Assembly (NCBI GenBank): GCA_949127775.1
Contig: CASBQF010000175.1
Span: 1 to 58,890, forward strand
Length of the DNA: 58,890 nt
From: Oscillatoriales cyanobacterium PMM_0080
GTDB lineage: Bacteria; Cyanobacteriota; Cyanobacteriia; Cyanobacteriales; Microcoleaceae
Reading direction: 5' to 3'
Below are positions 35,716-45,302 of this stretch, in pieces (the stretch's first letter is position 1; each line of letters begins with the position of its first letter). Under the pieces are notes generated by a model, which had not been told where the DNA came from, searched no databases, and was given only the letters and a program-made list of their open reading frames with translations. A program made the translations under genes and the position numbers.

Positions 35716-35827
35716 CTACAGACGTATTTGCTGGTACAGAAATGCACCCGTGCGATCGCCATTTTCATACAAACTGTAGGGTGCGTCAGTTAGTGTTAGT
35801 GTTTGAATAATCCCACTGGAGTTCACA

Positions 35828-36304
35828 ATGATTCGATCGACTACGCCCGATGATTCGATCGCCCTAATCGCCCTAGCCGAAGCGACTGGCTTGTTCGAGG
35901 CGAACCAACTCGACGAAGTTAGTGAAATGCTGGCTGATTACTTCGGCGGTAACAGCGACAGCGATCGCTTCTGGATTACCGATGACGACGGCGGGCCCGT
36001 GGGTGTCGCCTACTGCGAACTGGAACCGATGACCGATCGCACGTGGAACCTACAATTGATCGCCATCCAACCCGATCGCCAGGGACAAGGACGCGGTGCG
36101 ACATTACTCCGGTACGTTGAACAAACGTTGACGGCGCGGGGCGGGCGTGTGTTGCTGGTGGAAACGTCGGGACTCCCAGAATTCGATCATGTGCGATCGT
36201 TCTACCGCAAGTGCGGCTTTGACGAAGAAGCGCGGATTCGCGACTTCTACAAAGCAGGCGATGACAAGATAGTTTACCGCAAGGCGATCGGCACTCAGGC
36301 GTAG
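35828..36304 (+). CDS. GNAT-family N-acetyltransferase
   Basis: A 158-residue GNAT protein with acetyl-CoA motif IQPDRQGQGRGATLLRYVE and a terminal block VRSFYRKCGFDEEARI typical of small amino-acid or ribosomal acetyltransferases. HIP1-like CGATCG sites are frequent in the gene. It is flanked on both sides by GTAGGGTGCGTCAG-type repeats (about 35775 and 36310-36370). The substrate is unknown. Confidence 0.88.
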   Translation: MIRSTTPDDSIALIALAEATGLFEANQLDEVSEMLADYFGGNSDSDRFWITDDDGGPVGVAYCELEPMTDRTWNLQLIAIQPDRQGQGRGATLLRYVEQTLTARGGRVLLVETSGLPEFDHVRSFYRKCGFDEEARIRDFYKAGDDKIVYRKAIGTQA

Positions 36305-36309
36305 ACTCG

Positions 36310-36372
36310 TAGGGTGCGTCAGTAGCATTATTTGTTCAATCATCCAACAGTTTCTGACGCTCCGCACCCTAC
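36310..36372. repeat. GTAGGGTGCGTCAG inverted repeat
   Basis: GTAGGGTGCGTCAG and its imperfect complement (TCTGACGCTCCGCACCCTAC) face each other and can form a hairpin between the converging GNAT and leucine-rich-repeat genes. It belongs to the same GTGCG repeat group as 9791-9927. Confidence 0.7.
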
Positions 36373-36387
36373 AAGTTTACTAAAGTT

Positions 36388-37071
36388 TTATGATTTAGTT
36401 GGCGCTGCCCAATTGCAGATAGACTCTGGCTTGAGAGGACAAGTTTTGGGAGCGGGATTTCCGCTGAGGGAAAGTGTAGTTAGTTTAGTCAAAGATTTTA
36501 GTGATTTGATATCACCGATTTGATTTCCGCTGAGGTTGAGTTCAGTCAGTTTAGTCAAAGATTCCAAGGATTTGATGTCGCTCATTTTATTGTTGTTGAG
36601 ATATAGCCAATTCAGCTTAGTCAAAGATGGCAAAGGTGTGACATCGCTGATTTGATTGAATCCGAGGTAAAGCCAAGTTAGATTAGTCAAGGATTCCAGC
36701 GGTTTGAGGTCACTAATTTGATTGCCACCGAGGTTTAGACTCGTCAGTTGAGTCAAATATTTTAAGGGTTTGATATCGCTAATTTTATTGTTTTTGAGAT
36801 CGAGTTCGGTGATAATTAACAGTTTTTGATTAGCCACATCGCACTCAGTAGTCCCTGCTATCTTCAGCAACACCTCAACAGTATTTTTGGTTTCAGGACT
36901 CAAAGAAGCCTTTTCGCGACACAGTTGAGCAAATGTTTGTTCACCGTTTCCCGATTTCGGCTCAGTAGCTGACTCGGAAGGTTTACTTCCACATGATGCG
37001 AGGATCGCACAACAAGCAAGTGCGATCGACTTTTGTAAATTCATCTGTTTCTGTGAAACTATAAGTGTCAT
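36388..37071 (-). CDS. Leucine-rich-repeat lipoprotein
   Basis: A 227-residue protein with a lipoprotein signal ending in LASC (the Cys would be lipidated). After a short linker, about six 22-residue leucine-rich repeats of the internalin type follow (LTSLNLGGNQISDLKPLESL pattern). Such repeats form a curved binding surface. The ATG at 37071 is supported by GAGG nine bases upstream; an internal ATG at 37044 would also leave a functional signal. It probably sits on the membrane surface facing the periplasm. The ligand is unknown. Confidence 0.87.
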   Translation of the reverse strand: MTLIVSQKQMNLQKSIALACCAILASCGSKPSESATEPKSGNGEQTFAQLCREKASLSPETKNTVEVLLKIAGTTECDVANQKLLIITELDLKNNKISDIKPLKYLTQLTSLNLGGNQISDLKPLESLTNLTWLYLGFNQISDVTPLPSLTKLNWLYLNNNKMSDIKSLESLTKLTELNLSGNQIGDIKSLKSLTKLTTLSLSGNPAPKTCPLKPESICNWAAPTKS

Positions 37072-37166
37072 AATCTTGTGCCTCTAATTTTCAGGAACTG
37101 CATACAACCAGGACACGACAATGCCATGTCCCTGCAAAACATCTATTATAAACTCTCCTAATATCC

Positions 37167-38366
37167 TCACTCTGGCAACTTATACTGACTAACAATCCGC
37201 TTCGCATATTCCGGCACATGAGCCTCCAATTTCTCCGGGTAATTGCGCTGTACATACAGATAATTGCGAGTGAAATGAGAATCAATCGAAAAACGCGCAT
37301 ATTCCAAACCCTTCGGCCCAATTCTCTCAATAAAAACTCCCATCAACTTCGCCGCCCACATCGGCAAAGTCACCCCTTTTTCGTAAGCCGGAATGCTTTG
37401 CTGAACCGCTTCTTTTCGATTTCCCTGAGACATCACCGGTTGAGTGTTTAGCTGATCCGTTACCAAGTCTAACATCTCTTGTCCAGTGTCATTTCGCACC
37501 ACAATCCACTGCCAGCCAAAAGGTGCTCCCATGTAGCCGACAACTAAATCTGCCAAGGAATTCACATAATCAAAACAGCTCAAACAAGAAGGAGCAAAAA
37601 CATCTTTCAATTCCTTCGTATTCAATCCGAAAAATGGCACTTTTTCGGTAGAACCGTCTTCGTGTTTGAAGTGAACATTAAAATCTTGCATAAACTCGTA
37701 AGACAGCACCGTTTCAGGAGAACGGCTAGTCGTGTCTAGGAATTTCTGTAATCCCGCACGACTGACATTATCCACACAGGGAGTTCCCAAAACGTAGAGC
37801 TTTTCTAAACCAAGTTTTTTCTCGACTGTTCGCAATGCTTGAATTTGACAGCCAACGCCAATAACTAACAGCCGCTTCATCCCCGACTTTTCGATTTGTT
37901 CCAATACTGAAAGGTTGGGAGACAGTGTTGGTTTGTTGACTTTTGCTGCGAGAATTTCTTCGCGATTTCTAGCAATGATCGGCATCGGTTGAAAGCGGTC
38001 TTCCTTGGTGTTTTGGACGCAAACAACACCTTCTACAATCCCTTTTTCGAGCATTTCAATGGCAATTGTGCTGACAATTCCCGTCCACTGAGCGCCCTCA
38101 ATTGGTTCTTTTTTCTTAGCGGACATCATATTTTGACTAACGCCGAAGTACCAATCGTCGGGATTGTCGAGATTTCGCGATCGCCCGTGAATCTCCTCTT
38201 CCAGTTCTGCGATATGCTGTGTTAAGAAAGCACAAGATTCCTTGACATAATGGATGTAATATGTATCGCACAAACCGCACTCGCTGCAAAGTTCTTTGGC
38301 GGGGCGGCGGCTACCCGGTTTCAGGGCTTTAGATTTTTGGTGCTTAGTAGAATCTATTGCGGTCAT
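37167..38366 (-). CDS. bciB: Ferredoxin-dependent 3,8-divinyl chlorophyllide reductase
   Basis: A 399-residue iron-sulfur flavoprotein of the F420-dehydrogenase beta-subunit-like family. It corresponds to the cyanobacterial slr1923/BciB type, which reduces the 8-vinyl group in chlorophyll synthesis. Cysteines at 27, 30, 33 and 45 (CSECGLC...SCAF) and later CLSC motifs suit 4Fe-4S clusters. LLVIGVGCQIQALRTV and APSCLSCFDYVN are family blocks. Related enzymes (7-hydroxymethyl chlorophyll a reductase) share the fold, but length and cyanobacterial context favour BciB. Confidence 0.85.
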   Translation of the reverse strand: MTAIDSTKHQKSKALKPGSRRPAKELCSECGLCDTYYIHYVKESCAFLTQHIAELEEEIHGRSRNLDNPDDWYFGVSQNMMSAKKKEPIEGAQWTGIVSTIAIEMLEKGIVEGVVCVQNTKEDRFQPMPIIARNREEILAAKVNKPTLSPNLSVLEQIEKSGMKRLLVIGVGCQIQALRTVEKKLGLEKLYVLGTPCVDNVSRAGLQKFLDTTSRSPETVLSYEFMQDFNVHFKHEDGSTEKVPFFGLNTKELKDVFAPSCLSCFDYVNSLADLVVGYMGAPFGWQWIVVRNDTGQEMLDLVTDQLNTQPVMSQGNRKEAVQQSIPAYEKGVTLPMWAAKLMGVFIERIGPKGLEYARFSIDSHFTRNYLYVQRNYPEKLEAHVPEYAKRIVSQYKLPE

Positions 38367-38592
38367 CTAAATTACTTATTTTATGCGGATATGATACTTA
38401 CGAGAATATCATACCAATTCGGGCTAATTTATTTCTTTATTCTTTCTTTCAGTTCGCATCGGCTGGCTTTGTTTGCGTACAAGCGAATTATCTTCGCCGG
38501 GAATCCGCCGCTCAAACATTAGCATTTATCCCGAAATAGCAGGCAATCGCAGTAATTATTTAATAAATAAAGCTATGAGATAAATCATAAAA

Positions 38593-38763
38593 ATGTTTGT
38601 AAAAGCAGCTCTCGCCGCCATCATTTGCAATTTCGCAGTTTCTTGCTTAGGATTTGCTGTTTTAGTTCGTCCTCTTGCTGCGATGAATCCTACTCTTACT
38701 ACTTTAGAAAAAATGCTGACAGCGACAGAAAAGCCTTCTAACCAACAGCAAACGTTCAGATGA
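38593..38763 (+). CDS. Small secreted or membrane peptide (56 aa)
   Basis: An ATG at 38593 opens a 56-codon frame ending at TGA 38761-38763. It encodes MFVKAALAAIICNFAVSCLG, then a hydrophobic FAVLV stretch and a polar tail ending in NQQQTFR. The N-terminus looks like a signal peptide or single membrane helix. There is no strong ribosome site and no family is recognised, so it is tentative. It lies between bciB and crhR. Confidence 0.4.
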   Translation: MFVKAALAAIICNFAVSCLGFAVLVRPLAAMNPTLTTLEKMLTATEKPSNQQQTFR

Positions 38764-38869
38764 ATTGCAGCACTCAGAAAGTCTGCTAGAATTTCAGCTT
38801 TTTGTCGATCGCTCTTGCGATCGGATTGTGTACCACATATAGGTCATATGCTGTATCGTTTGGAGGATT

Positions 38870-38990
38870 TAACCGCAGAGAGCGCAGAGAACACAGAGGA
38901 AGAGAAGAGAGATACCCATACAAAGAAGTAGAGACGCGATATCGCATCTCTACATACATTTGAAAGTAAAGTGCGCCTCAGCGCACCCTA
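38870..38990. repeat. Cluster of dispersed repeats downstream of crhR
   Basis: Contains AACCGCAGAGAGCGCAGAG (also near 12300) and a near-perfect palindrome, GTAGAGACGCGATATCGCATCTCTAC, at 38928-38953. It ends with GTGCGCCTCAGCGCACCC near 38970. No gene was found; the hairpins may terminate crhR transcription. Confidence 0.7.
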
Positions 38991-38994
38991 CAAA

Positions 38995-40479
38995 TTAGTA
39001 GTTTTGGGGAACAGGAGCACTCGGTGTTCCTGAAAAAGTCGGCGTTGCAGAATTACTGGGCGCGCCACTCTTAGCCCGCTTTTTGATCAAGATTGGCTTG
39101 ACGCTGTTTTCTCCACCAATCGGGGGATCTTCTTGTTGAGCGTAATCAGCACCCATCCAAGCCGGGCGGCTTTGATCGAAGGCCATTTGCAAAGCAGCAG
39201 CGGCGATCGCGTGGGAGTCGTACTCCTCGGACAACTGAGACACCAGAGGTAAGAAAGATGCCATCCGTTCGCCAGCCAAAGCTTCGCGAACTTTACCCTG
39301 CATCTTTTCCAACTGACGCGCTTCGATTTGGGCGCGTGTCGGAATGTTTCGTACTGTCAAGCTCGATCGCACGTGGCGTTCAATCAAGCGTAATTTGCGG
39401 CGATCGACCGGTTGAATCAACGTGATCGCAGTTCCTTCGCGGCCAGCCCGGCCCGTGCGTCCGATCCGGTGAACGTAGCTTTCCACGCTATCGGGTAAAT
39501 CGTAGTTAATCACGTGAGTCAAGTGATCCACGTCCAAACCGCGCGCCGCAATATCAGTCGCCACTACCCAGCGGACTTGACATTGGCGGAACCGATGCAG
39601 CAAGCGTTCCCGCTGTGCTTGGTTCAAATTACCGTGATATTCATCAACACTGTGACCGGCGGCTTGCAGTTGGCTGGTGAGTTCCGCCGCCGACTGCCGA
39701 GTCCGCACAAAAATCAGTGCAGATTCTGGGTCTTCCATTTCGAGAATTGGCTGCAAAGCTCTTGCCTTCGTCCAACCACGAGGAATCATATACACGCCTT
39801 GGCTGATCCGCTTCGGCGTTGCTTTTGGCTGTTCTACGGTGACGTTGACTGGGTTGCGCAAATGGCGCGTTACCAATTTCCGAATGGAAGCTTCCATCGT
39901 CGCCGAGAAAAATGCCGTTTGACGATCTTTTGGTGCAGCATCCAAGATTTTTTCCACATCTTGGATAAAGCCCATGCTCAACATTTCGTCAGCTTCATCC
40001 AAAACTAGCCATTTTACTTTGTCTAGTTTCAGGCTGCCGCGGCTGAGCATATCCAATATGCGTCCGGGTGTACCGACAACGATGTGAACGCCGCGCTTCA
40101 AACGCTGCATTTGGCGATCGATCGATTGACCGCCGTACACTGTCAGAACTTGCAAAGAGCGACCGACTTTTACCGGGCCGTCGCTGCTGATACCGCTCAA
40201 ATCGCGGATGGCTTCAGTTACCTGCATCGCCAATTCGCGAGTCGGTGTCAGCACCAATGCTTGTACCGCAGTTACATCTAAATCAATCCGCTCCAAGATG
40301 GGCAATGAAAATGCTGCCGTTTTGCCAGTTCCTGTTTGGGCTTGACCCACAACATCGCGACCTGCTAGCAGGTGTGGAATGGCTTGTACTTGGATGGGAG
40401 TAGGTTCTGTAAAGCCGAGTGTTTCCAGATGGAGAACGAGTTCTTCCGAAAGACCCAAGCCTTCAAACAATAAATTCAT
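38995..40479 (-). CDS. crhR: DEAD-box RNA helicase (CrhR-like)
   Basis: A 494-residue DEAD-box helicase with all core motifs: AQTGTGKTAAF, PTRELA, DEAD (VLDEADEML), SAT (FFSATM) and HRIGRTGRAGR. A ~120-residue C-terminal extension follows. Length and order match cyanobacterial CrhR, a redox- and cold-responsive helicase that remodels RNA structure in cold-stressed cells. The upstream region is long and carries hairpins, as often seen for cold-induced genes. Confidence 0.88.
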   Translation of the reverse strand: MNLLFEGLGLSEELVLHLETLGFTEPTPIQVQAIPHLLAGRDVVGQAQTGTGKTAAFSLPILERIDLDVTAVQALVLTPTRELAMQVTEAIRDLSGISSDGPVKVGRSLQVLTVYGGQSIDRQMQRLKRGVHIVVGTPGRILDMLSRGSLKLDKVKWLVLDEADEMLSMGFIQDVEKILDAAPKDRQTAFFSATMEASIRKLVTRHLRNPVNVTVEQPKATPKRISQGVYMIPRGWTKARALQPILEMEDPESALIFVRTRQSAAELTSQLQAAGHSVDEYHGNLNQAQRERLLHRFRQCQVRWVVATDIAARGLDVDHLTHVINYDLPDSVESYVHRIGRTGRAGREGTAITLIQPVDRRKLRLIERHVRSSLTVRNIPTRAQIEARQLEKMQGKVREALAGERMASFLPLVSQLSEEYDSHAIAAAALQMAFDQSRPAWMGADYAQQEDPPIGGENSVKPILIKKRAKSGAPSNSATPTFSGTPSAPVPQNY

Positions 40480-40740
40480 TAATGCTCCTAATAACGAGTC
40501 TTAGCCTTCTAAGTCGCCCAACTCGGATGCGGATTTCTGCTCTAGGGCAGGAACTCATCTATGAGTTCTGTATGGTGCTGCGCCTGCGCGCACCTTCTTA
40601 AATAGCAATCGAGTATAGGGCAGCTCCGTCGATGGTGACTAAATTTACCGATTCGACAGCCGTCTTTGATTTTGTGACATCACCGATACCAACCGCCAGC
40701 GATCGGGTTATCGACTTCCAACATTCTTAAAATAGTACAT
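40480..40740 (-). promoter_or_regulatory. Probable long 5' leader of crhR
   Basis: Upstream of crhR there is no gene for several hundred bases. An 8-bp perfect dyad, GAACTCATCTATGAGTTC (40551-40568), and a nearby GC-rich stretch (TGCGCCTGCGCGCA) could fold in the transcript. A structured leader would suit cold control, but this is inference. Confidence 0.4.
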
Positions 40741-41180
40741 TGGACTTCCTTTGAGGTACTTGCAAGCTTTCTCTCTAGGGCATTTTATAGTGAGGATGAT
40801 GACCAGCCCCACTGAACTGCACTACATAGTAGTTACAGGTTTGTTAGTTCAGGCGCTATCCCGCAATCCGTCGCCTGCGGGACTCAACAGGGGATGCAGC
40901 CACCGTTACCGCCTATCCATCTCAACACTCTTTCGGGATACCGTTGTGGTGTAGGGCGGACGGCGAAGCAATTTCAAATCATCCCCGCTGGTTTCTGACT
41001 TTATATTAGCATAACTCTTTACATTCAGAAACAAAACAGTGAACTACCCGACGGTGACCTGCTCTACAGCACGGGCTTCCCAATTCATTGGCAACAGCCG
41101 CCAGAACTCCGTAATTCTATTGGTCTTACATTGCCTCCAAGGGCAGGAGTCCTGGTTTCCAAGACCCATACTTTTTCTGG
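40741..41180. mobile_element. Possible non-coding remnant of an IS200/IS605-like element
   Basis: No gene is intact here. The stretch contains structured GC-rich sequence (CCCGCAATCCGTCGCCTGCGGG hairpin) and ACTACCCGACGG...AGCACGGGCTTCCC. The latter resembles, from memory, the structured 3' ends of TnpB-type elements in cyanobacteria. No transposase or TnpB frame remains, so the assignment is weak. Confidence 0.3.
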
Positions 41181-41251
41181 CAACACGTACCTATGAGCTT
41201 GGTTTTTGCTTAGGATCAAAAATTAAATAACTTACAATTTTAATTATTATT

Positions 41252-41300
41252 GTGGAACAGGCATCCTGCCTGTTCAAGACGGGCGAGACGCCCATCCCAC
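41252..41300. repeat. GAACAGGCA...TGCCTGTTC double hairpin repeat
   Basis: GAACAGGCATCCTGCCTGTTC forms a 9-bp-arm hairpin and is followed by GGGCGAGACGCCC, a second small hairpin. This pair is a widespread type of cyanobacterial dispersed repeat. The rest of 41181-41535 shows no gene. Confidence 0.65.
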
Positions 41301-41535
41301 AAACTTGTGGAAGTTATTTAATTCTGATTCTTTACGGCATTGGTGGTAAAGATGTACCAATTTTATCAGAAGAATTGCTCGTTTCCTGATCCACCCGTCG
41401 CTGTTCCACAGCACGGCTTGGAATTCGACTCGCGGGAGTGGAATCGTCAACTCACTGGCACTCATCCCGACGCGAGGCTACATTCCTAGCGCGGGGCTGA
41501 TGTTGCTTTGGCTAACGAGACAGTTGCAGCAAGAC

Positions 41536-42846
41536 TTATATTTGACCGTAGAGGTCGTAGACATCGGCACTTGTAATTTTCACCGGTACGATCGAACCCA
41601 GCCGCGCTTCTCCGGTCACATAGACGAGTCCATCTACTTCTGGGGAAAATCTGGCGGATCTACCAATCAATTCGCCTGTCTCTGGCTGTTCTTGTTCTAT
41701 CAGGACATCAACTACCTGACCGACAGACTCTTGATTCTTTTTCAATGATATAGGTTGTTGTGCCGCCATTACCGAATTTCGCCAAACTTCCATTTTTTCT
41801 GGTGGCAGTTGATTTGGCAAGCTGAAGGCTGGAGTGCCTTCTTCGGCGGAAAATGTGAATACTCCGACGTGATCGAATTCGTGGCGCTTGACAAATTCCA
41901 GCAAATGTGATGCGTGTTCGTCAGTTTCGCCGGGGAAGCCGACTATAAAAGTTGTCCGCATGACTGCGCCGGGAATTGTGGCTTTGAGCCGATCGACTAT
42001 GGCATCATTGATCCCAGCTTGGAAAGGCCGATTCATCGCCCGCAGAACTTCGGGATGCGAATGTTGAAGAGGTAAATCCAAATATGGCAAAACGTTGTGC
42101 GTTTCGCGGATGGCTGCGACAACTTGCGGAGTTAAACCCGTAGGATAGGCGTAGTGCATCCGAATCCAAGGTACATCTACCTCACCCAAAGCGCGAAGCA
42201 GTTCGGCTAGTTTCGGTTCGCCATAAATATCTTTGCCGTAGTTGGTAGTAATTTGAGAAATTAGGATAATTTCTTTTACCCCTTCGGAGGCTAATTGCTT
42301 AGCTTCAGCGACAATAGACTCGATCGTGCGCGATCGTTGATTTCCGCGCAAGTGCGGGATAATGCAAAAAGCGCAACGGTAGTCACAGCCTTCAGCTATT
42401 CGCAGATAAGCGACACCTTCCGATGTCGTGCGATAGCGGGGAGTAGTTTCGTCAGCGATGTAAGTTGGTTCACTAGAGACGAGGGAAACTCGATCGCCCT
42501 TTTCGACCCTTTGCATCACATCGACAATTTTATGATAATCACCAGTGCCGACAATTGCGACGGCTTCCGGCAATTCATCCAGCAATTGCTGCTGAAAATG
42601 CTGTGCCATGCAGCCAGTGATGACTACTTTTTTATTAGCTTCTGCCAATTCTACCAAGGTGCGGACTGATTCTTCTCGCGCAGCTTGGATAAAACTGCAA
42701 GTATTGACGACGACGTAATCCGCTAATTCTTCATTAGAATCGACTTCATAGCCTGCTTGAGCCAGCAAGCCAATCATGTGTTCGGTATCAATGCGATTTT
42801 TTTCGCAACCGAGGTGAGTAAATGCGATCGTTGGCTTCGTTGCCAT
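41536..42846 (-). CDS. rimO: Ribosomal protein S12 methylthiotransferase RimO
   Basis: A 436-residue radical-SAM enzyme that methylthiolates the conserved aspartate of ribosomal protein S12. An N-terminal UPF0004 domain ([16 protein letters not shown]) is followed by the radical-SAM motif CDYRCAFC and a C-terminal TRAM domain. The [12 protein letters not shown] start and [17 protein letters not shown] block separate RimO from MiaB. Length is normal for the family. It stands alone, with repeats on both sides. Confidence 0.93.
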   Translation of the reverse strand: MATKPTIAFTHLGCEKNRIDTEHMIGLLAQAGYEVDSNEELADYVVVNTCSFIQAAREESVRTLVELAEANKKVVITGCMAQHFQQQLLDELPEAVAIVGTGDYHKIVDVMQRVEKGDRVSLVSSEPTYIADETTPRYRTTSEGVAYLRIAEGCDYRCAFCIIPHLRGNQRSRTIESIVAEAKQLASEGVKEIILISQITTNYGKDIYGEPKLAELLRALGEVDVPWIRMHYAYPTGLTPQVVAAIRETHNVLPYLDLPLQHSHPEVLRAMNRPFQAGINDAIVDRLKATIPGAVMRTTFIVGFPGETDEHASHLLEFVKRHEFDHVGVFTFSAEEGTPAFSLPNQLPPEKMEVWRNSVMAAQQPISLKKNQESVGQVVDVLIEQEQPETGELIGRSARFSPEVDGLVYVTGEARLGSIVPVKITSADVYDLYGQI

Positions 42847-42978
42847 GCAGTAATATTTGTTGTTGCGCTATTTCTAAGAACGTTTTACGATATCACACAA
42901 TTTCAAAAATTGCAAGGTAGCGTGGATTTTATCTGGAAATTCAGCATTAAAACCAAATAAACCGGGTTTTTACTACTG

Positions 42979-43218
42979 TCAACTGTCAACTAAAGTAATA
43001 TCCCAGACCGATCGTTCTTCAAGTTCTTCTCGCCAAGCCTCGGAGTTATTGCGTAGAGCAATATAAGCTTGGTTTGCTGCTTCTAAAAACTGTTGTCTTC
43101 GGTATTGTTCGATTGCTTGTTCGAGAACTGCTTGGATTGATTTTCCAGAGCTTGCAGAGAGTTCTGCGAGGATTTGATAAAATGTATCGCCGATCGTAAC
43201 TGTAGAAATTTGATTCAT
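42979..43218 (-). CDS. Orphan antitoxin-like protein
   Basis: A 79-residue protein with an N-terminal ribbon-helix-helix-like start (VTIGDTFYQILAELSASSGKS) and a C-terminus of the AYIALRNNSEAWREELEER type, as seen in antitoxins paired with MazF/PemK toxins. No toxin gene follows in the 132 bases before rimO, where only a repeat fragment (AAACCGGGTTTTTA) is found, so the pair seems broken. Confidence 0.7.
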   Translation of the reverse strand: MNQISTVTIGDTFYQILAELSASSGKSIQAVLEQAIEQYRRQQFLEAANQAYIALRNNSEAWREELEERSVWDITLVDS

Positions 43219-43553
43219 GTTAGTTTTTTACTTGCTCCAACATTACCCAACTATTATAGCTTGTATTGAAAATACATTTTTATCAAGGGACTCAATACTA
43301 AAATGACTTTACATCTTCGCCCTTGTAGCGACCGATCGCTTGTTTTGGCAAAACTCAGGTTAGCACGGCTCAGGCGATCGCGGATCGGAGGCGCATCTCC
43401 CCCAAAGGAGACAATTTTGATCTGGATAATGTCGATCGAGCTTTGTCGATCGCAGGGCACAAGCGAGACGCCCATGCCAAAATGAATGCACAGGGGAAAA
43501 GGGCGATCGCCGTAAAATTATGATAAACTGAGAAAAATATCTAGGGTAAAATT

Positions 43554-43796
43554 ATGGCATCAGAAACAGCCGTTACTTTAGAAGTAGTTCTGAACTTGGC
43601 AAAGCAGCTAAACCTAATAGACAAGGTGCGTTTGATTGAGCGAGTGACTCCTCAAATCGAGCAGGAATTGGCAAAGCAAATGCCTGTACAACGTAAGTCT
43701 TTACGCGGTTTGTGGCGAGGAATTGACATCACTGAGTCAGACATTGCTGAAGTTCGCAGTCAAATGTGGGGACATTTTCCCAGAAAGGATATTTAA
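43554..43796 (+). CDS. VapB-like antitoxin
   Basis: An 80-residue protein (VLNLAKQLNLIDKVRLIERV, then LRGLWRGIDITESDIAEVR) of a type commonly found directly upstream of PIN toxins in cyanobacteria. Its stop codon overlaps the next start (TAATG), indicating translational coupling to the PIN gene. It should neutralise the toxin and repress the pair. Confidence 0.82.
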   Translation: MASETAVTLEVVLNLAKQLNLIDKVRLIERVTPQIEQELAKQMPVQRKSLRGLWRGIDITESDIAEVRSQMWGHFPRKDI

Positions 43797-44197
43797 TGTC
43801 TAATGCTGTAACTGATACCCATGCTTTAATTTGGTATCTTGAAGATAGTCCGCGTTTGGGTGCTGCCGCTAATCGGGTTTTTAATGAATGCGATCGCGGA
43901 GAAATTGTTATTTACATTCCTACCGTTTGTTTGGTGGAAATTGTTTATTTGCAAGAAAGAGGACGTATTTCGCCTGATTTGAGAACTCAACTCGATGCTG
44001 AACTGCTGACTGGTACTAGCGGTTTGGTTATATTTGATTTAACAGTTGAAGTAGTCAATGCTTTAGCAATGATACCGCCTGCAAGCGTTCCTGATATGCC
44101 CGATCGCATAATTGCAGCGACAGCTTTGCATTTAAATCTGCCACTAATTACTCGGGATAGCAGGATGCCGTTGACGGGTTTAAATTTGATTTGGTAA
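43796..44197 (+). CDS. PIN-domain toxin (VapC family)
   Basis: A 133-residue PIN ribonuclease with the acidic active-site set visible: Asp in VTDTHALIWYL, Glu in CLVEIVYL, Asp in MPDRIIAATAL and Asp in ITRDSRM. The ATG at 43796 overlaps the antitoxin stop; the longer frame from 43766 lies within the antitoxin gene and is unlikely. VapC toxins cut specific tRNAs or rRNA; the target here is unknown. Confidence 0.88.
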   Translation: MSNAVTDTHALIWYLEDSPRLGAAANRVFNECDRGEIVIYIPTVCLVEIVYLQERGRISPDLRTQLDAELLTGTSGLVIFDLTVEVVNALAMIPPASVPDMPDRIIAATALHLNLPLITRDSRMPLTGLNLIW

Positions 44198-44246
44198 AAG
44201 TCGTGTACACACTTTTTCGATCGCATTTCAATACTTTGTCGATATC

Positions 44247-44882
44247 CTAAATGCGATCGGAACTCGGCAGACCGGCTCTAAAAATCTGCTCGACAGTCAA
44301 CCTCAACTCTGGAAACGCCAGCGACTCAACTGTGTCATCTCCCTTAAACTGTTTTACCTGATACTCGCCGTCAACTAACTGGTAAACCGAGATAGTAGGT
44401 TGTTTCGGATTGCCAATGAAGCGTCTGCCGCCCAAAGCAGCATAATCCACAACCCAATATTCCGGGATACCTAATCTTTCATAATCAGCGACTTTAACTA
44501 GGTAATCATCTTGCCAGTTCGTACTGACTACTTCTACAGCCAGTCGTACAGAAGTACCCATCATGATGATGGATTCTCTCTCCCAGCGCAATTCGTTTAC
44601 CAGCGCCACTTCGTCTAAGACAATCGCATCGGGCTGATAGCCTGCCTCATCACGAGTGGGTTTAAGCAGGCAGTCACCGGGGATAAAGTAAGGCAATTTC
44701 AGCCGCCTGATTTCTGCGCTGATTTCGTCCCTGGTAAACCCTGTCACACGGGAATGGCGGCCGGTTCCTAAAGGCATTTCAACAATTACTCCTTTGTGCA
44801 ATTCGTACTTATGGACAGAGTTCTCTGGATACCAAGTAACGAACTCATCAAACGTGATTGTTTTCGATATGGTTTGGATCAT
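44247..44882 (-). CDS. Uma2-family (DUF820) putative endonuclease
   Basis: A 211-residue Uma2 protein (YQPDAIVLDE, LAVEVVSTNWQDDYLVKVADYERLGIPEYWVVDY). It is a relative of 13078-13695. It lies close after the PIN toxin on the opposite strand. As with other Uma2 genes, the biological role is not established. Confidence 0.87.
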   Translation of the reverse strand: MIQTISKTITFDEFVTWYPENSVHKYELHKGVIVEMPLGTGRHSRVTGFTRDEISAEIRRLKLPYFIPGDCLLKPTRDEAGYQPDAIVLDEVALVNELRWERESIIMMGTSVRLAVEVVSTNWQDDYLVKVADYERLGIPEYWVVDYAALGGRRFIGNPKQPTISVYQLVDGEYQVKQFKGDDTVESLAFPELRLTVEQIFRAGLPSSDRI

Positions 44883-45067
44883 GTTGTGGTTTCCTCTGTC
44901 TGGTGATTAGTATACGGAAAGCTCAAAGATGGCACAAGGATTTTTAGCTTGACATAGGAAGTGAAGTTTGCTATGCCGCGTCCACAATGTCAAAATACCG
45001 ATCGACTAAATCTAAAATCAGTATCTAGGCGAGCGATCGTTGTGAGCGATTGTATCTTATTTTTAAA
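44883..45067. other. Intergenic, no gene recognised
   Basis: The short stretch between the intact Uma2 gene and the Uma2 fragment contains CGATCG sites only. Confidence 0.5.
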
Positions 45068-45300
45068 TTAGGCTGGAAATACCAAAGATAAATCCAGAGA
45101 CAAATCGGGAAAGCCCGGAATTGCAACAGATTCATCGGGAAGAACAACTTTTTGCGATCGATAATTGAAATCCCCTTGTCTTTTTTGATACGGTTCGCTG
45201 TACATTTCCAGTTGATTATCAACCAAGTTAAATATCCAATAACTAGAAATCCCTGCTTCTGCATAGAGAGATAACTTAGTTTTGCGATCTGGAAACCATT
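45068..45300 (-). pseudogene. Truncated Uma2 gene (C-terminal part only)
   Basis: Minus-strand translation ending at the stop 45068-45070 gives the typical end of a Uma2 protein: DRKTKLSLYAEAGISSYWIF, NLVDNQLEMYSEPY, VVLPDESVAIPGFPDLSLDL. The N-terminal half is absent. The break lies next to a perfect 18-bp palindrome (45308-45325), suggesting repeat-associated truncation. Confidence 0.8.
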
Positions 45301-45302
45301 TG

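Noticed and set aside
40751-41465. Short frames of about 65 residues upstream of crhR
   Set aside because: They lie across hairpins and repeat remnants and do not resemble any protein; treated as non-coding.
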